Source of the DNA: Pseudomonas putida
GTDB taxonomy: Bacteria; Pseudomonadota; Gammaproteobacteria; Pseudomonadales; Pseudomonadaceae
Direction: 5' to 3'
DNA: 64,000 nt
Assembly: GCF_001976065.1 (NCBI RefSeq)
Contig: NZ_MNAH01000004.1
Span: 498,519-562,518 of the forward strand
Part shown: in pieces, positions 52,192 to 60,429 of the stretch
Position numbering within the stretch: the first letter of the stretch is position 1
Layout of the letters: each line of letters begins with the position of its first letter
Made by a program: the position numbers and the translations under genes
The notes under the pieces: generated by a model
Databases searched by the model: none
What the model saw: the letters and a program-made list of their open reading frames with translations, nothing else
Told to the model about the DNA's origin: nothing

Positions 52192-54102
52192 TCACAACTC
52201 GTCCTTGAGCTTGAGAAGCGGCTCCTGAAAGCGCAGCAAACGCCCGGCATTGCCCAACACCAACAACGTACTGAGGTTATGCAGCAACGCCGCGATCATC
52301 GCACCTGCTGCCCCGAGCCAGCCAAACGCCGCGAAAGCAACGATCGCCAACGTCCAACCCAGACCGATAATCACATTGACTTGCAGGGTCTGACGGCATT
52401 GCCGGCTTAATCGCACACAGGTTCCAAGGCGCCGCAGATCGCTACCAATCAGCACGATATCCGCTGAAGCCAGCGCGATGTCTGCCCCGCCCGCGCCCAT
52501 CGCCACACCCACAACGCCGGCCTTGAGCGCCAGCGAATCGTTGATACCATCGCCCACTACCATAGGACGAAAACCGTTACCGATTTCTTTCAGCACGCGA
52601 TTCAACTTGTCCTCGGGCAGGGCCTGCGCTTCGACATCAACGATGCCGACATCGCGGGCGAGAGCTTCAGCAACACTGCGCCGGTCGCCGGTAAGCAGAA
52701 GTTGCCGGCCCAATCCCAGTTCCCTCAGCTCGCTCAAGGCAAATTGCGCTTCCGGTTTAACGCTGTCGGCCAACAACAACCAGGCGAGAAACTCGCCGTT
52801 AAGCGCCACCCCGGCAATGGGGCCGTCGTGGTCGGGAACGTCTGAGGTATTTATGCCCAACCGGGCGAACAACTCCGGCCGCCCCAGCGCGGCCTCGCCC
52901 TGCTCCGTCATGGCCACCACACCCAATCCCTGACGTTCGTGAATGTCCGCCAACAACAGACAATCCTCTTGGGCAACCAGCCCGGCCAGTGCCCGGCTGA
53001 CCGGGTGGCTACTGGCGGAGCCGAGGCTGGCGGCGAGTTTCACGACCTGGTTGCGATCAGCCGATGGGCCCTCAATGGATTGCAGGCGCAAGGTGCCGAA
53101 AGTCAGGGTTCCGGTCTTGTCGACCACCAGCGATGTCAGGTCTGCCAGCTCCTCGAGAAACGCCGAACTGCGAATCAGAATGCCGTGCCGTGCTGCCACC
53201 GCTACCCCGGCAATCGCCGTTGCGGGCGCCGACAACACCAACGCACAAGGGCAGGCAGCCACCAACACGGCGAGCATGGCCTGGGCATCGTTGGTGATGA
53301 ACCATGTCACTGCGGCCAGCAGCAACACCAGGACCATGTAGCTCCCGGCGTAACGCTCCAGCAACCGGGTGATCGGCGGCTTCGAACGCTCGGCGTTATG
53401 CACCAGCGCGATCACTTTGCCGAGGGTCGATTCGTGGCCGGTTCGAGTCACTTCAATGCGCAACAGGCCATCGAGATTGATCGCCCCACCAAATATCAAC
53501 ATGCCGACGCCCGCCTCCATCGGCACTGACTCACCGGTAATGGATGCGGTGTCCAGACTCGCCTGACCGGACAGCACACGGCCATCGGCCGGTACCCGAT
53601 CACCGGCACGGACTTCCACCTGATCGCCTGCCCTGAGCGTAGTGTTATCGACTTCGACGACTGAGTCATCCGCCTGAACCTTGCGCGCGTGGCTGCGTGT
53701 CAGTTTGCCGAGGGCATGAATGGCTTCCTGCGAACCGATCACGCTGCGCTCTTCCAGCACATGGCCGAAGATCATGATGATCGGCAGCAATGCGGCGGTC
53801 AGCAAATCGCCCGTTGCCCAGGCTCCGAGCATGGCCAGGGCAATCAGTTGATCAGTGATGCCGTGCAGGCTCGGATACCGCAGGCTGTACCAGGCCGAAC
53901 GCATCACGGGCACGGCCACCAGCACGGAAGCAAAACCCAGCAACAACTGGCTGACGCCGGTCTGTTCCGGCGACAACCAGCGCCAAACGAGGCCAAGCGC
54001 GAGCAAACCGAGTGCGAGCATGGCCAGGGTCAATTGGCGAGCAGCGCTGCGTTGTTCGGCCGAGGACAACATGCTCGGTGCAGCGGCTGATTGAGCGGTC
54101 AT
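52192..54102 (-). CDS. P1B-type heavy-metal-transporting ATPase
   Basis: A 636-residue metal pump. The transmembrane metal site is ACPCALVLS, the phosphorylation motif is DKTGTLTFG, the P1B HP motif is SSHPVSRA, the phosphatase loop is ITGESVPM and the hinge is VVGDGINDSLALKAG. The N-terminal HMA or His-rich metal domain of ZntA is absent. The last helix reads LLHNLSTLLVLGNAGRLL, with HN where ZntA has its metal-binding Asp. The preceding helix has no Lys like ZntA Lys693. It therefore resembles CtpC-like pumps more than ZntA. The start overlaps the upstream SPFH gene by four bases (ATGA). It is the last gene of a Zur-boxed operon; metal and direction are unknown. Confidence 0.92.
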   Translation of the reverse strand: MTAQSAAAPSMLSSAEQRSAARQLTLAMLALGLLALGLVWRWLSPEQTGVSQLLLGFASVLVAVPVMRSAWYSLRYPSLHGITDQLIALAMLGAWATGDLLTAALLPIIMIFGHVLEERSVIGSQEAIHALGKLTRSHARKVQADDSVVEVDNTTLRAGDQVEVRAGDRVPADGRVLSGQASLDTASITGESVPMEAGVGMLIFGGAINLDGLLRIEVTRTGHESTLGKVIALVHNAERSKPPITRLLERYAGSYMVLVLLLAAVTWFITNDAQAMLAVLVAACPCALVLSAPATAIAGVAVAARHGILIRSSAFLEELADLTSLVVDKTGTLTFGTLRLQSIEGPSADRNQVVKLAASLGSASSHPVSRALAGLVAQEDCLLLADIHERQGLGVVAMTEQGEAALGRPELFARLGINTSDVPDHDGPIAGVALNGEFLAWLLLADSVKPEAQFALSELRELGLGRQLLLTGDRRSVAEALARDVGIVDVEAQALPEDKLNRVLKEIGNGFRPMVVGDGINDSLALKAGVVGVAMGAGGADIALASADIVLIGSDLRRLGTCVRLSRQCRQTLQVNVIIGLGWTLAIVAFAAFGWLGAAGAMIAALLHNLSTLLVLGNAGRLLRFQEPLLKLKDEL

Positions 54103-55157
54103 TGTGCTGCTCCCTGAATGATCAGGCGGGAATCGTCTAGTGGATCAACCGTGGTGACTGAACCAGCTTGGCCAAGAATTTTCGGCATCCGCTCGCGGTA
54201 GATTCGAAACAACATTTGCGGGTCTACGCCTTGTTGTTGCGTGCTGGCCAGACTCACCACCGTGGCGGTATCGGCAGACGCTTTCGCCAGCCGCTCACTC
54301 GCCTGGGCGTGGGCGACTTGCAGCGTGCGGTCGGCTTGTTCATTGGCTGCCTGGATCAGTTTCTCGGCGTCAGTGCGCGCGTTGGCAACGGCTTTGTCGG
54401 CTTGCTGGCTGGCGGTCAGCACGGCGTTGAAGGCGTTGACTGCAGGGCCCGGCAGACTCGATTGCACATCGACCCGCGCCACTTCGATTCCCAGCCCCTG
54501 CCCCGTCGTTGCCAATTGCGCGAGGCGTTGGTTGATGCCTTGCACCAGGTCTCCTCGCAAACGCTCGCGTCTTTCTGCTGCCTGATTGTCAGCGCCGGTC
54601 AACTCCGGTCGTGCGACCAGAATAGTGTCCAGATCTCGTGCCGCAGCGAGTGCCACGGCACTGCGGGTCACCAATCGATCCAGGGCCGGCAGCAAATGTT
54701 CGCCTTGAAACACGAAGGCATAGGGCTGCGTAACCTTGTAGAAAACCCGCACATCCAGTTGCACCACACCGGCATCCCCGGTCAGTAAATAACCGGAACC
54801 GGCCAGTGCATCACTGATGGGCGACGCAAAACTTGCCGCGCGATCCGCCTGCAAGGCGGATTCTGTGCGCAACAGATTCTCCACCCGACGCTCGATTACC
54901 CGGTCGGCTGCCGGCAGCAAAATCACCTGTTCAAACGGTCGCGGCCAGGCCAGCAGCAAACCGGCTTCCTGGATGCGATCCAGCGCGCCGAAGTGCAAAA
55001 CCACCGCACGATTTTGTGGATCAATCTGTCGTACATTCGAGAACGCCCACACCAAAGCGGCCAATACCGTCACCGCATACAGGGCGAGAAACGCCAAACG
55101 CCCAGCTTGAATCCATGGGCTGCTCAACCCATTTGTTCCACGTGGAACCAAATTCAT
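54099..55157 (-). CDS. SPFH/HflK-like membrane protein (third in operon)
   Basis: A 352-residue protein. One N-terminal helix (about 20-43; LAFLALYAVTVLAALVWAF) is followed by an SPFH/prohibitin domain (NVRQIDPQNRAVVLHFGALDRI, LQLDVRVFYKVTQPYAFVF, ARVDVQSSLPGPAVNAFNAV) and a charged helical stretch (about 245-295) that can form a coiled coil. HflK-type proteins assemble in rings or microdomains in the inner membrane and often control proteases such as FtsH. It overlaps both neighbours by four bases. A parS palindrome lies in its first codons. Confidence 0.88.
   Translation of the reverse strand: MNLVPRGTNGLSSPWIQAGRLAFLALYAVTVLAALVWAFSNVRQIDPQNRAVVLHFGALDRIQEAGLLLAWPRPFEQVILLPAADRVIERRVENLLRTESALQADRAASFASPISDALAGSGYLLTGDAGVVQLDVRVFYKVTQPYAFVFQGEHLLPALDRLVTRSAVALAAARDLDTILVARPELTGADNQAAERRERLRGDLVQGINQRLAQLATTGQGLGIEVARVDVQSSLPGPAVNAFNAVLTASQQADKAVANARTDAEKLIQAANEQADRTLQVAHAQASERLAKASADTATVVSLASTQQQGVDPQMLFRIYRERMPKILGQAGSVTTVDPLDDSRLIIQGAAQ
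55135..55148. other. parS centromere-like site (ParB binding)
   Basis: A second perfect GTTCCACGTGGAAC palindrome, flanked by T and C. It encodes residues 4-8 of the SPFH protein and lies 8.0 kb from the first copy. Confidence 0.85.
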
Positions 55158-56188
55158 GGCTGTGATCCGGGTTCATTTTCGAGCGTCGGCGGGCCCTCGA
55201 CCAATGCCCGGAAAGGCGCGGCATCGGTACGCAGGATCAACTTCGTCCCCGGCGTGATCACGGTGCCCAAGGTGTCGAGCGAACGCAGCAGGTTATAAAG
55301 CTGAGGTGAACTGGCGTAGGCGCGACCATAAATCTGCGCGGCTTCAATCCGCGATTGCGCCTCAATGTCGGCAGCTTTCACCGAGGCGTCAGCCTGGACG
55401 ATTCGCGCATCACGCTCAGCGGCAGAGCGAATTTGCGTCGCTTCGCGCTTGCCGATGGCGGTGCGTTCGGTGGCGATGGTTTCGCGCTCGGCACGCATGC
55501 GATCGACCGTCGCAGTGAGCGTGACCGAAGGCAAGGTCAATCGCTCGATGCCGACTTGCAGCACTCGCACGCCATAGGTGGTCAGCAACTGCTGATCGAT
55601 TTGCTTACGCAACTGAGCTTCAAAATCGGCGATGTGCACTTGATTGGCGTCAGTGTTCACCAGGCTGGCCAGATCGAAACTGCTGGCAGTCGTCTCGAGA
55701 GCCGAGCCGACGAAGGTGCGAATCTGCCGTGCCGCTTCGTCCGGCTGGTTTTGCACGGCGCGCATGAAGCGCTGCACATTGTCTGGATCACCCTGCACCT
55801 GCCAGGCCACGTAAGCCTGAACAATGATGCGCAAGCCATCGCGCGTACCCACATCCTGCAAACCACTGGACGTGGTGCGCAACCGCAGATCCACCGGAAT
55901 CGCTGCTTCGAACGGCGCCGGCCAGCGCCAGCCAAGGCCAGGTTCCAACAACACTCGCGATGGGTTGCCAAAACGCGTGATGACCGTCGCTTCTCCCGCC
56001 CGCACCTGAACCAGGCTCGCGGCCGCCACGGCAAACGCCACCAACAAAGCCGCCCAGCCCATGCGTCGCCAAGGGAATGGGCCGGCTTCTTGCGGATCAC
56101 CGTGGTGGTGATGACCATGGTGATGTCCGCCATGGCCGTGATCGTGGCTGCTGTGGTCAGCGTGATCGTGAGTATGTGACTGGCTCAA
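55154..56188 (-). CDS. SPFH/HflC-like protein with His-rich N-terminus (second in operon)
   Basis: A 344-residue protein. Residues 5-29 hold 14 histidines mixed with Asp and Gly, a likely metal-binding tail facing the cytoplasm. One helix follows (about 44-62), then an SPFH domain (GEATVITRFGNPSRVLLEPGL, VDLRLRTTSSGLQDVGTRDG, TVDRMRAERETIATERTA) and a long charged helix. It starts at TTG, supported by AGGAG seven bases upstream; the TTGA overlap with the previous gene suggests coupled translation. The His-rich tail and the Zur box upstream of the operon point to zinc, but no other evidence exists. Confidence 0.88.
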   Translation of the reverse strand: MSQSHTHDHADHSSHDHGHGGHHHGHHHHGDPQEAGPFPWRRMGWAALLVAFAVAAASLVQVRAGEATVITRFGNPSRVLLEPGLGWRWPAPFEAAIPVDLRLRTTSSGLQDVGTRDGLRIIVQAYVAWQVQGDPDNVQRFMRAVQNQPDEAARQIRTFVGSALETTASSFDLASLVNTDANQVHIADFEAQLRKQIDQQLLTTYGVRVLQVGIERLTLPSVTLTATVDRMRAERETIATERTAIGKREATQIRSAAERDARIVQADASVKAADIEAQSRIEAAQIYGRAYASSPQLYNLLRSLDTLGTVITPGTKLILRTDAAPFRALVEGPPTLENEPGSQP

Positions 56189-58149
56189 TGGGCGGCTCCT
56201 GGCTGAGCAATTTTACGCGACAGCGCAGGGTCTGCCGGCAACGTGAACGTACGGAGATCGATGGTCGGCGCATTGTTGTTACCGCCCAGGCGATGATCGA
56301 GGACTAACAACCTTGCATTGGCCAGGCCTTGGGAAAGCTGACCGAGGTAGTGCTCCAGCACGAAGGCCTGGCCGGCACTCGTATAAGCTTTTTGTTCGGC
56401 GGTAAATTTCAGGTCTGCGGCCTTGGCCGTCGCGTTGAGTTCATAGGCCGTCGCCATTGCCTGGTCTCGGGCAATACTCGCTTGCAGTTGCGCCTGGTTG
56501 GTGGATTCGGCGGCAGCTCCACGTTCACGGGCGATCAAAGCCTGCGCTCCGATCTGCGCAGCTTGCACGCCGTGATAGGCATTGGCGGCACCCGCCGGGG
56601 GATGAATCGCTTCGACCACCGTGGCGAGAATTTCCACGCCACTGTCGAGTTTTTGCAGGTCGGCCTGCACGGCACGAGCAATCTCTTCGGCCAGCCCTAC
56701 CCGATCCTCACCGAGCAAACCGTCAAGGGTTCGTGAGGCAAAGTCGTGGACGAGAATGCGGCTGGCGGTGCTGCGGATCAGCGTCGGTACATCTGCGCTG
56801 TTATAGGTCGCCGCCAACGCTGCCTGATCACTCAAACCGATGCGATAAACAAAACGCACGTCCATGTTGACGATCTGAAAGCTCTGCTTGTCGGCACGAC
56901 TGCTGGCAATCACCTGGGATTTGTCGTTCACATGGCTGGCATCCCATAAGCGATTGGCGGTCATCGGCGCCGGGCCGTCGGCGGGCTCTAGCCGGACCGG
57001 CGCTGATGGTTCACCGACACTGGTGGCCAACTCGTGAACCACTCCGTTTTCGACCGCTAACACCCGGCCCAGCGGCCACGGCAAGCCAGCGTGCAGACCA
57101 GGACCAAACACCGTCACCGGTTTGCCGAAGCGCTCATAGATCCCCCGCCCTTGCAGCGGTATTTCGTGGACACCCGTCAGCGTCCAACCGACAAAGGCTA
57201 CGATGCCCAGCACAGGCAAAAATGCCCGCCGCATGTAAGTGAAAGCCCAGATCTGTCGAAGGTCGATGCCGAAGCGGTTGTGCAATTCGTGCTGCAGCGC
57301 CAGCAATGGCTGCGGCGGCCAGCGCAACATGTCGGCGCCAAAACTGCGCGCCAGCAATGCAGGTTCCAATTGTTCGCGGCGAGGACTGAACAATGACAGC
57401 ACGCCACGCAGCAGTAACTCGAAGGCAACGAACCCTGGCAGCAGGCCGATCAGTACCGCCAGACGCACCGGCCAAACCGAGGTGTCATTGCCGAACAACA
57501 GGCACGACGCTCCAAGTATCAAGCTGATGATTGTCATGCGGGTCAACTGCGCCAAGGCGCCCGCCTCAGGCCATTGAGTGCTGTTTTGCTGAGCAAGCTG
57601 ACGCTCCAGAACCAGCAAACCAAAGGCCAGCGATAAGGCGAAGGCCGCGCCGACAGTGGCCGAGATTCCCAAGGCTGCAGGCGGTAAATCAAGGTTCCAT
57701 GCTTGTTCGACGCACAACAACGCCAGCAGCGCCCAACCGCCCAGCCATAGCGTCGGGGCACCGATTTGCCTGAGTAGTTTCAGGCAGCCCTGACTGATTC
57801 GATCCAGCAGGCGCTCGTACCAGCCCTTCAGGACGTCAGTCTCATCAGAGTCGACCACCAGCGCCACAGGATTCATCGCCCGCGTACGCCATTGCGCCAC
57901 CCACCCGGCGGATTGAAAGCCGGCAACCAACACCAGCAACGCGGCACTCTGATTGAACAACAGGGCAGACCAAAGGGATTGCGGCGCGAACAGCCCGACA
58001 AAAAAACCCAGCACCAGGCCCAGTGCCGCAAGCACACCGAGGGCGATGGTATAGAGGCGCAATCGTCGCCCTTGAAAAACCGCCTGCTGAAAGCGCGGCA
58101 GCCTGGCTACCTGCGCGCCATCATCACCCTCTTCGAGATCGACTTGCAT
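56185..58149 (-). CDS. Polytopic membrane protein with SPFH domain (first in operon)
   Basis: A 654-residue protein unlike ordinary HflK. The N-terminal 340 residues hold seven or eight hydrophobic helices (LYTIALGVLAALGLVLGFFV, LWLGGWALLALLCVEQAW and others). After one more helix (about 345-365) comes an SPFH domain (GIYERFGKPVTVFGPGLHAG, FQIVNMDVRFVYRIGLSD, VEAIHPPAGAANAYHGVQAA) and a helical tail ending in LLVLDHRLGGNN. I set the start at ATG 58149 (MQVDLEEGDD) with GGGG upstream, because the longer frame crosses the Zur box at 58187. It leads a four-gene overlapping operon. Confidence 0.85.
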   Translation of the reverse strand: MQVDLEEGDDGAQVARLPRFQQAVFQGRRLRLYTIALGVLAALGLVLGFFVGLFAPQSLWSALLFNQSAALLVLVAGFQSAGWVAQWRTRAMNPVALVVDSDETDVLKGWYERLLDRISQGCLKLLRQIGAPTLWLGGWALLALLCVEQAWNLDLPPAALGISATVGAAFALSLAFGLLVLERQLAQQNSTQWPEAGALAQLTRMTIISLILGASCLLFGNDTSVWPVRLAVLIGLLPGFVAFELLLRGVLSLFSPRREQLEPALLARSFGADMLRWPPQPLLALQHELHNRFGIDLRQIWAFTYMRRAFLPVLGIVAFVGWTLTGVHEIPLQGRGIYERFGKPVTVFGPGLHAGLPWPLGRVLAVENGVVHELATSVGEPSAPVRLEPADGPAPMTANRLWDASHVNDKSQVIASSRADKQSFQIVNMDVRFVYRIGLSDQAALAATYNSADVPTLIRSTASRILVHDFASRTLDGLLGEDRVGLAEEIARAVQADLQKLDSGVEILATVVEAIHPPAGAANAYHGVQAAQIGAQALIARERGAAAESTNQAQLQASIARDQAMATAYELNATAKAADLKFTAEQKAYTSAGQAFVLEHYLGQLSQGLANARLLVLDHRLGGNNNAPTIDLRTFTLPADPALSRKIAQPGAAH

Positions 58150-58186
58150 AACACCCCAGTGCTTACCTTTGCCCACGCGGCATTTC

Positions 58187-58199
58187 GTTACGATATAAC
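58187..58199 (-). promoter_or_regulatory. Zur box upstream of the SPFH/P1B operon
   Basis: GTTACGATATAAC (minus strand GTTATATCGTAAC) differs from a perfect Zur palindrome at one arm position. It lies 38-50 bases before the ATG of the first SPFH gene and about 165 bases before lpd. Zur represses with zinc, so the operon should be induced by zinc shortage. Confidence 0.8.
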
Positions 58200-58364
58200 G
58201 GTACTGGTGAAATTTTCGTATCAACGCCCTATCTAAAGATGCCTTACCTGTCGCTAGGCTGAAGCCTTGACCGAAATGCATCGGAACACTCATATTACGC
58301 TCGTAATTTTATTCAACGACTACTTTTATCCCTCCCCATTCGCGTTCAATCCAGGAGTACATCC

Positions 58365-59765
58365 ATGAGCACTTATGACGTCGTGATACTCGGTGGTGGC
58401 CCCGGTGGCTACAACGCAGCGATCCGTGCAGGCCAGCTGGGATTGAAGGCGGCCTGCGTAGAAGGCCGTGCCACACTCGGTGGCACCTGCTTGAATGTGG
58501 GCTGTATGCCTTCCAAGGCATTGCTGCACGCTTCTGAACTCTACGACGCGGCCATGGGTGCGGAATTCGCCAACCTGGGCATCGAGGTCAAACCCACGCT
58601 CAATCTCGCCCAGATGATGAAACAGAAAGACGACAGCGTGACGGGGCTGACCAAGGGCATCGAGTTTCTCTTCCGCAAAAACAAGGTTGACTGGATCAAG
58701 GGTTGGGGCCACATCGACGGGCCGGGCAAAGTCACCGTGACGGATAACGCCGGGGCCAAGACCGAACTGAGTGGCAAAGACATCATTATCGCCACCGGTT
58801 CCGAACCCACTCCCCTGCCGGGCGTGAACATCGATAACCAACGCATCCTCGACTCCACCGGGGCACTGTCATTGACCGAAGTGCCGAAGCACCTGGTGGT
58901 GATCGGCGCCGGGGTGATCGGCCTGGAGTTGGGTTCGGTCTGGCGGCGCTTGGGCGCGCAAGTGACCGTGGTCGAATACCTTGATCGGATCTGCCCGGGG
59001 GTTGACGGCGAAGCAGGCAAAACCCTGCAACGCTCCTTGAGCAAGCAAGGCATCAGTTTCAAATTGAGTTCAAAAGTGACCAGCGCCACAACGTCCGCAA
59101 CCGGTGTTCAACTCAGCATCGAGCCCGCCGCAGGCGGCAGCGCCGAGTCGCTGGAAGCCGATTACGTACTGGTGGCGATCGGACGCCGGCCTTACACCCA
59201 AGGACTGGGGCTGGAGAACGTCGGCCTCGCTACGGATAAACGCGGCATGCTCGCCAACAAGGGTCATCGCACCGAAGCCGCGGGCGTCTGGGTGATTGGC
59301 GACGTGACGTCCGGCCCGATGCTCGCGCATAAGGCCGAAGACGAAGCCATGGCCTGCGTCGAGCAGATCGTCGGCAAGGCCGGCGAGGTCAATTACAATC
59401 TGATCCCCAACGTGATCTACACGAAACCCGAGCTGGCCAGCGTCGGCAAGACCGAAGAGCAACTGAAGGCCGAAGGCCGCGCCTTCAAGGTCGGCAAGTT
59501 TCCCTTTACCGCCAACAGTCGGGCGAAGATCAATCACGAAACCGAAGGCTTCGCCAAAGTACTGGCCGATGAACGTACCGACGAAATCCTCGGCGTGCAC
59601 CTTGTGGGGCCGAGTGTCAGTGAAATGATTGGCGAATACTGCGTGGCCATGGAATTCAGCGCGTCTGCCGAAGACATTGCACTGACCTGCCATCCGCATC
59701 CGACCCGCTCCGAAGCCTTGCGCCAGGCGGCGATGAACGTGGAGGGAATGGCGACGCAGATGTAG
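58365..59765 (+). CDS. lpd: Dihydrolipoyl dehydrogenase
   Basis: A 466-residue FAD disulfide reductase (E3 of 2-oxoacid dehydrogenase complexes). The FAD motif is VVILGGGPGGYNAAIRAGQLG, the redox pair is GGTCLNVGCMPSK (Cys 43 and 48), the NAD motif is VVIGAGVIGLELGSVW, and the C-terminal catalytic His-Glu is in HPHPTRSEALRQAA. No E1 or E2 gene is nearby, so it is an orphan copy similar to the LPD3 type of pseudomonads. GGAG lies upstream of the ATG. Confidence 0.94.
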   Translation: MSTYDVVILGGGPGGYNAAIRAGQLGLKAACVEGRATLGGTCLNVGCMPSKALLHASELYDAAMGAEFANLGIEVKPTLNLAQMMKQKDDSVTGLTKGIEFLFRKNKVDWIKGWGHIDGPGKVTVTDNAGAKTELSGKDIIIATGSEPTPLPGVNIDNQRILDSTGALSLTEVPKHLVVIGAGVIGLELGSVWRRLGAQVTVVEYLDRICPGVDGEAGKTLQRSLSKQGISFKLSSKVTSATTSATGVQLSIEPAAGGSAESLEADYVLVAIGRRPYTQGLGLENVGLATDKRGMLANKGHRTEAAGVWVIGDVTSGPMLAHKAEDEAMACVEQIVGKAGEVNYNLIPNVIYTKPELASVGKTEEQLKAEGRAFKVGKFPFTANSRAKINHETEGFAKVLADERTDEILGVHLVGPSVSEMIGEYCVAMEFSASAEDIALTCHPHPTRSEALRQAAMNVEGMATQM

Positions 59766-59781
59766 GCCCGAAGATCAGTGA

Positions 59782-59807
59782 CCCATCGCGAGCAAGCTCG
59801 CGATGGG
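59782..59807. repeat. Single REP hairpin after lpd
   Basis: CCCATCGCGAGC pairs exactly with GCTCGCGATGGG around an AA loop. It lies between lpd and the convergent Lrp-family gene and could end both transcripts. Confidence 0.85.
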
Positions 59808-59809
59808 GT

Positions 59810-60283
59810 CTAAAGCGGTAAATGTCCCAAAGGCAAAGCCCCTGGCGTTTTAACCGTATGAATCGCAAAGTTGCTGCGTATATCGCTCACGCCTGGCAAC
59901 TTCAATAAACACCCAGTGAGGAACCGATCGTAGGCCCGCAAATCCGGCACCACCACTTGCAACAGAAAATCCGATTCCCCTGACACCAGAAACGCCGAAA
60001 CCACTTCCGACAATGCCGTCACGGCCAGGCGAAAGGCTTCAGCCTGTTCGTCGTTATGGCGCTCGACTTTCACCCCGACGAATACGGTCAGACCTAGCCC
60101 GACTTCATCGCGATCGAGGCTGGCCTGATAACCACGTATCACTCCCGCCTCTTCCAGCATCCGCACTCGACGCAAACAAGGCGAGGCAGACAGACCAATT
60201 TCCTCAGCCAATTGCACATTGCTCAAGCGTCCATCCCGTTGCAGGGCGGCGAGAATCTTGCGGTCGTAGGCATCCAGTTTCAT
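59810..60283 (-). CDS. Lrp/AsnC-family regulator
   Basis: A 157-residue protein. The N-terminal helix-turn-helix (MKLDAYDRKILAALQRDGRL, then ASPCLRRVRMLEEAGVIRGY) is followed by a RAM ligand-binding domain (VFVGVKVERHNDEQAEAFRL, SGESDFLLQVVVPDLRAYDRFL). It is divergent from a LysE-type exporter across 146 bases, so it probably senses an amino acid and controls its export. Confidence 0.93.
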   Translation of the reverse strand: MKLDAYDRKILAALQRDGRLSNVQLAEEIGLSASPCLRRVRMLEEAGVIRGYQASLDRDEVGLGLTVFVGVKVERHNDEQAEAFRLAVTALSEVVSAFLVSGESDFLLQVVVPDLRAYDRFLTGCLLKLPGVSDIRSNFAIHTVKTPGALPLGHLPL

Positions 60284-60429
60284 GATTTGGCAGATCCCGC
60301 TGGCTGAGCTGTGATTTGTTGGCAGGTTATGCCAAAACTGACGGCTTTAGAAGTGAACTACGCAAGCACATGCCCTGCCCTCCAGCCCTAGACTGGCCCT
60401 ACTGAATCGACAACGAACAGGGGTGCAAC

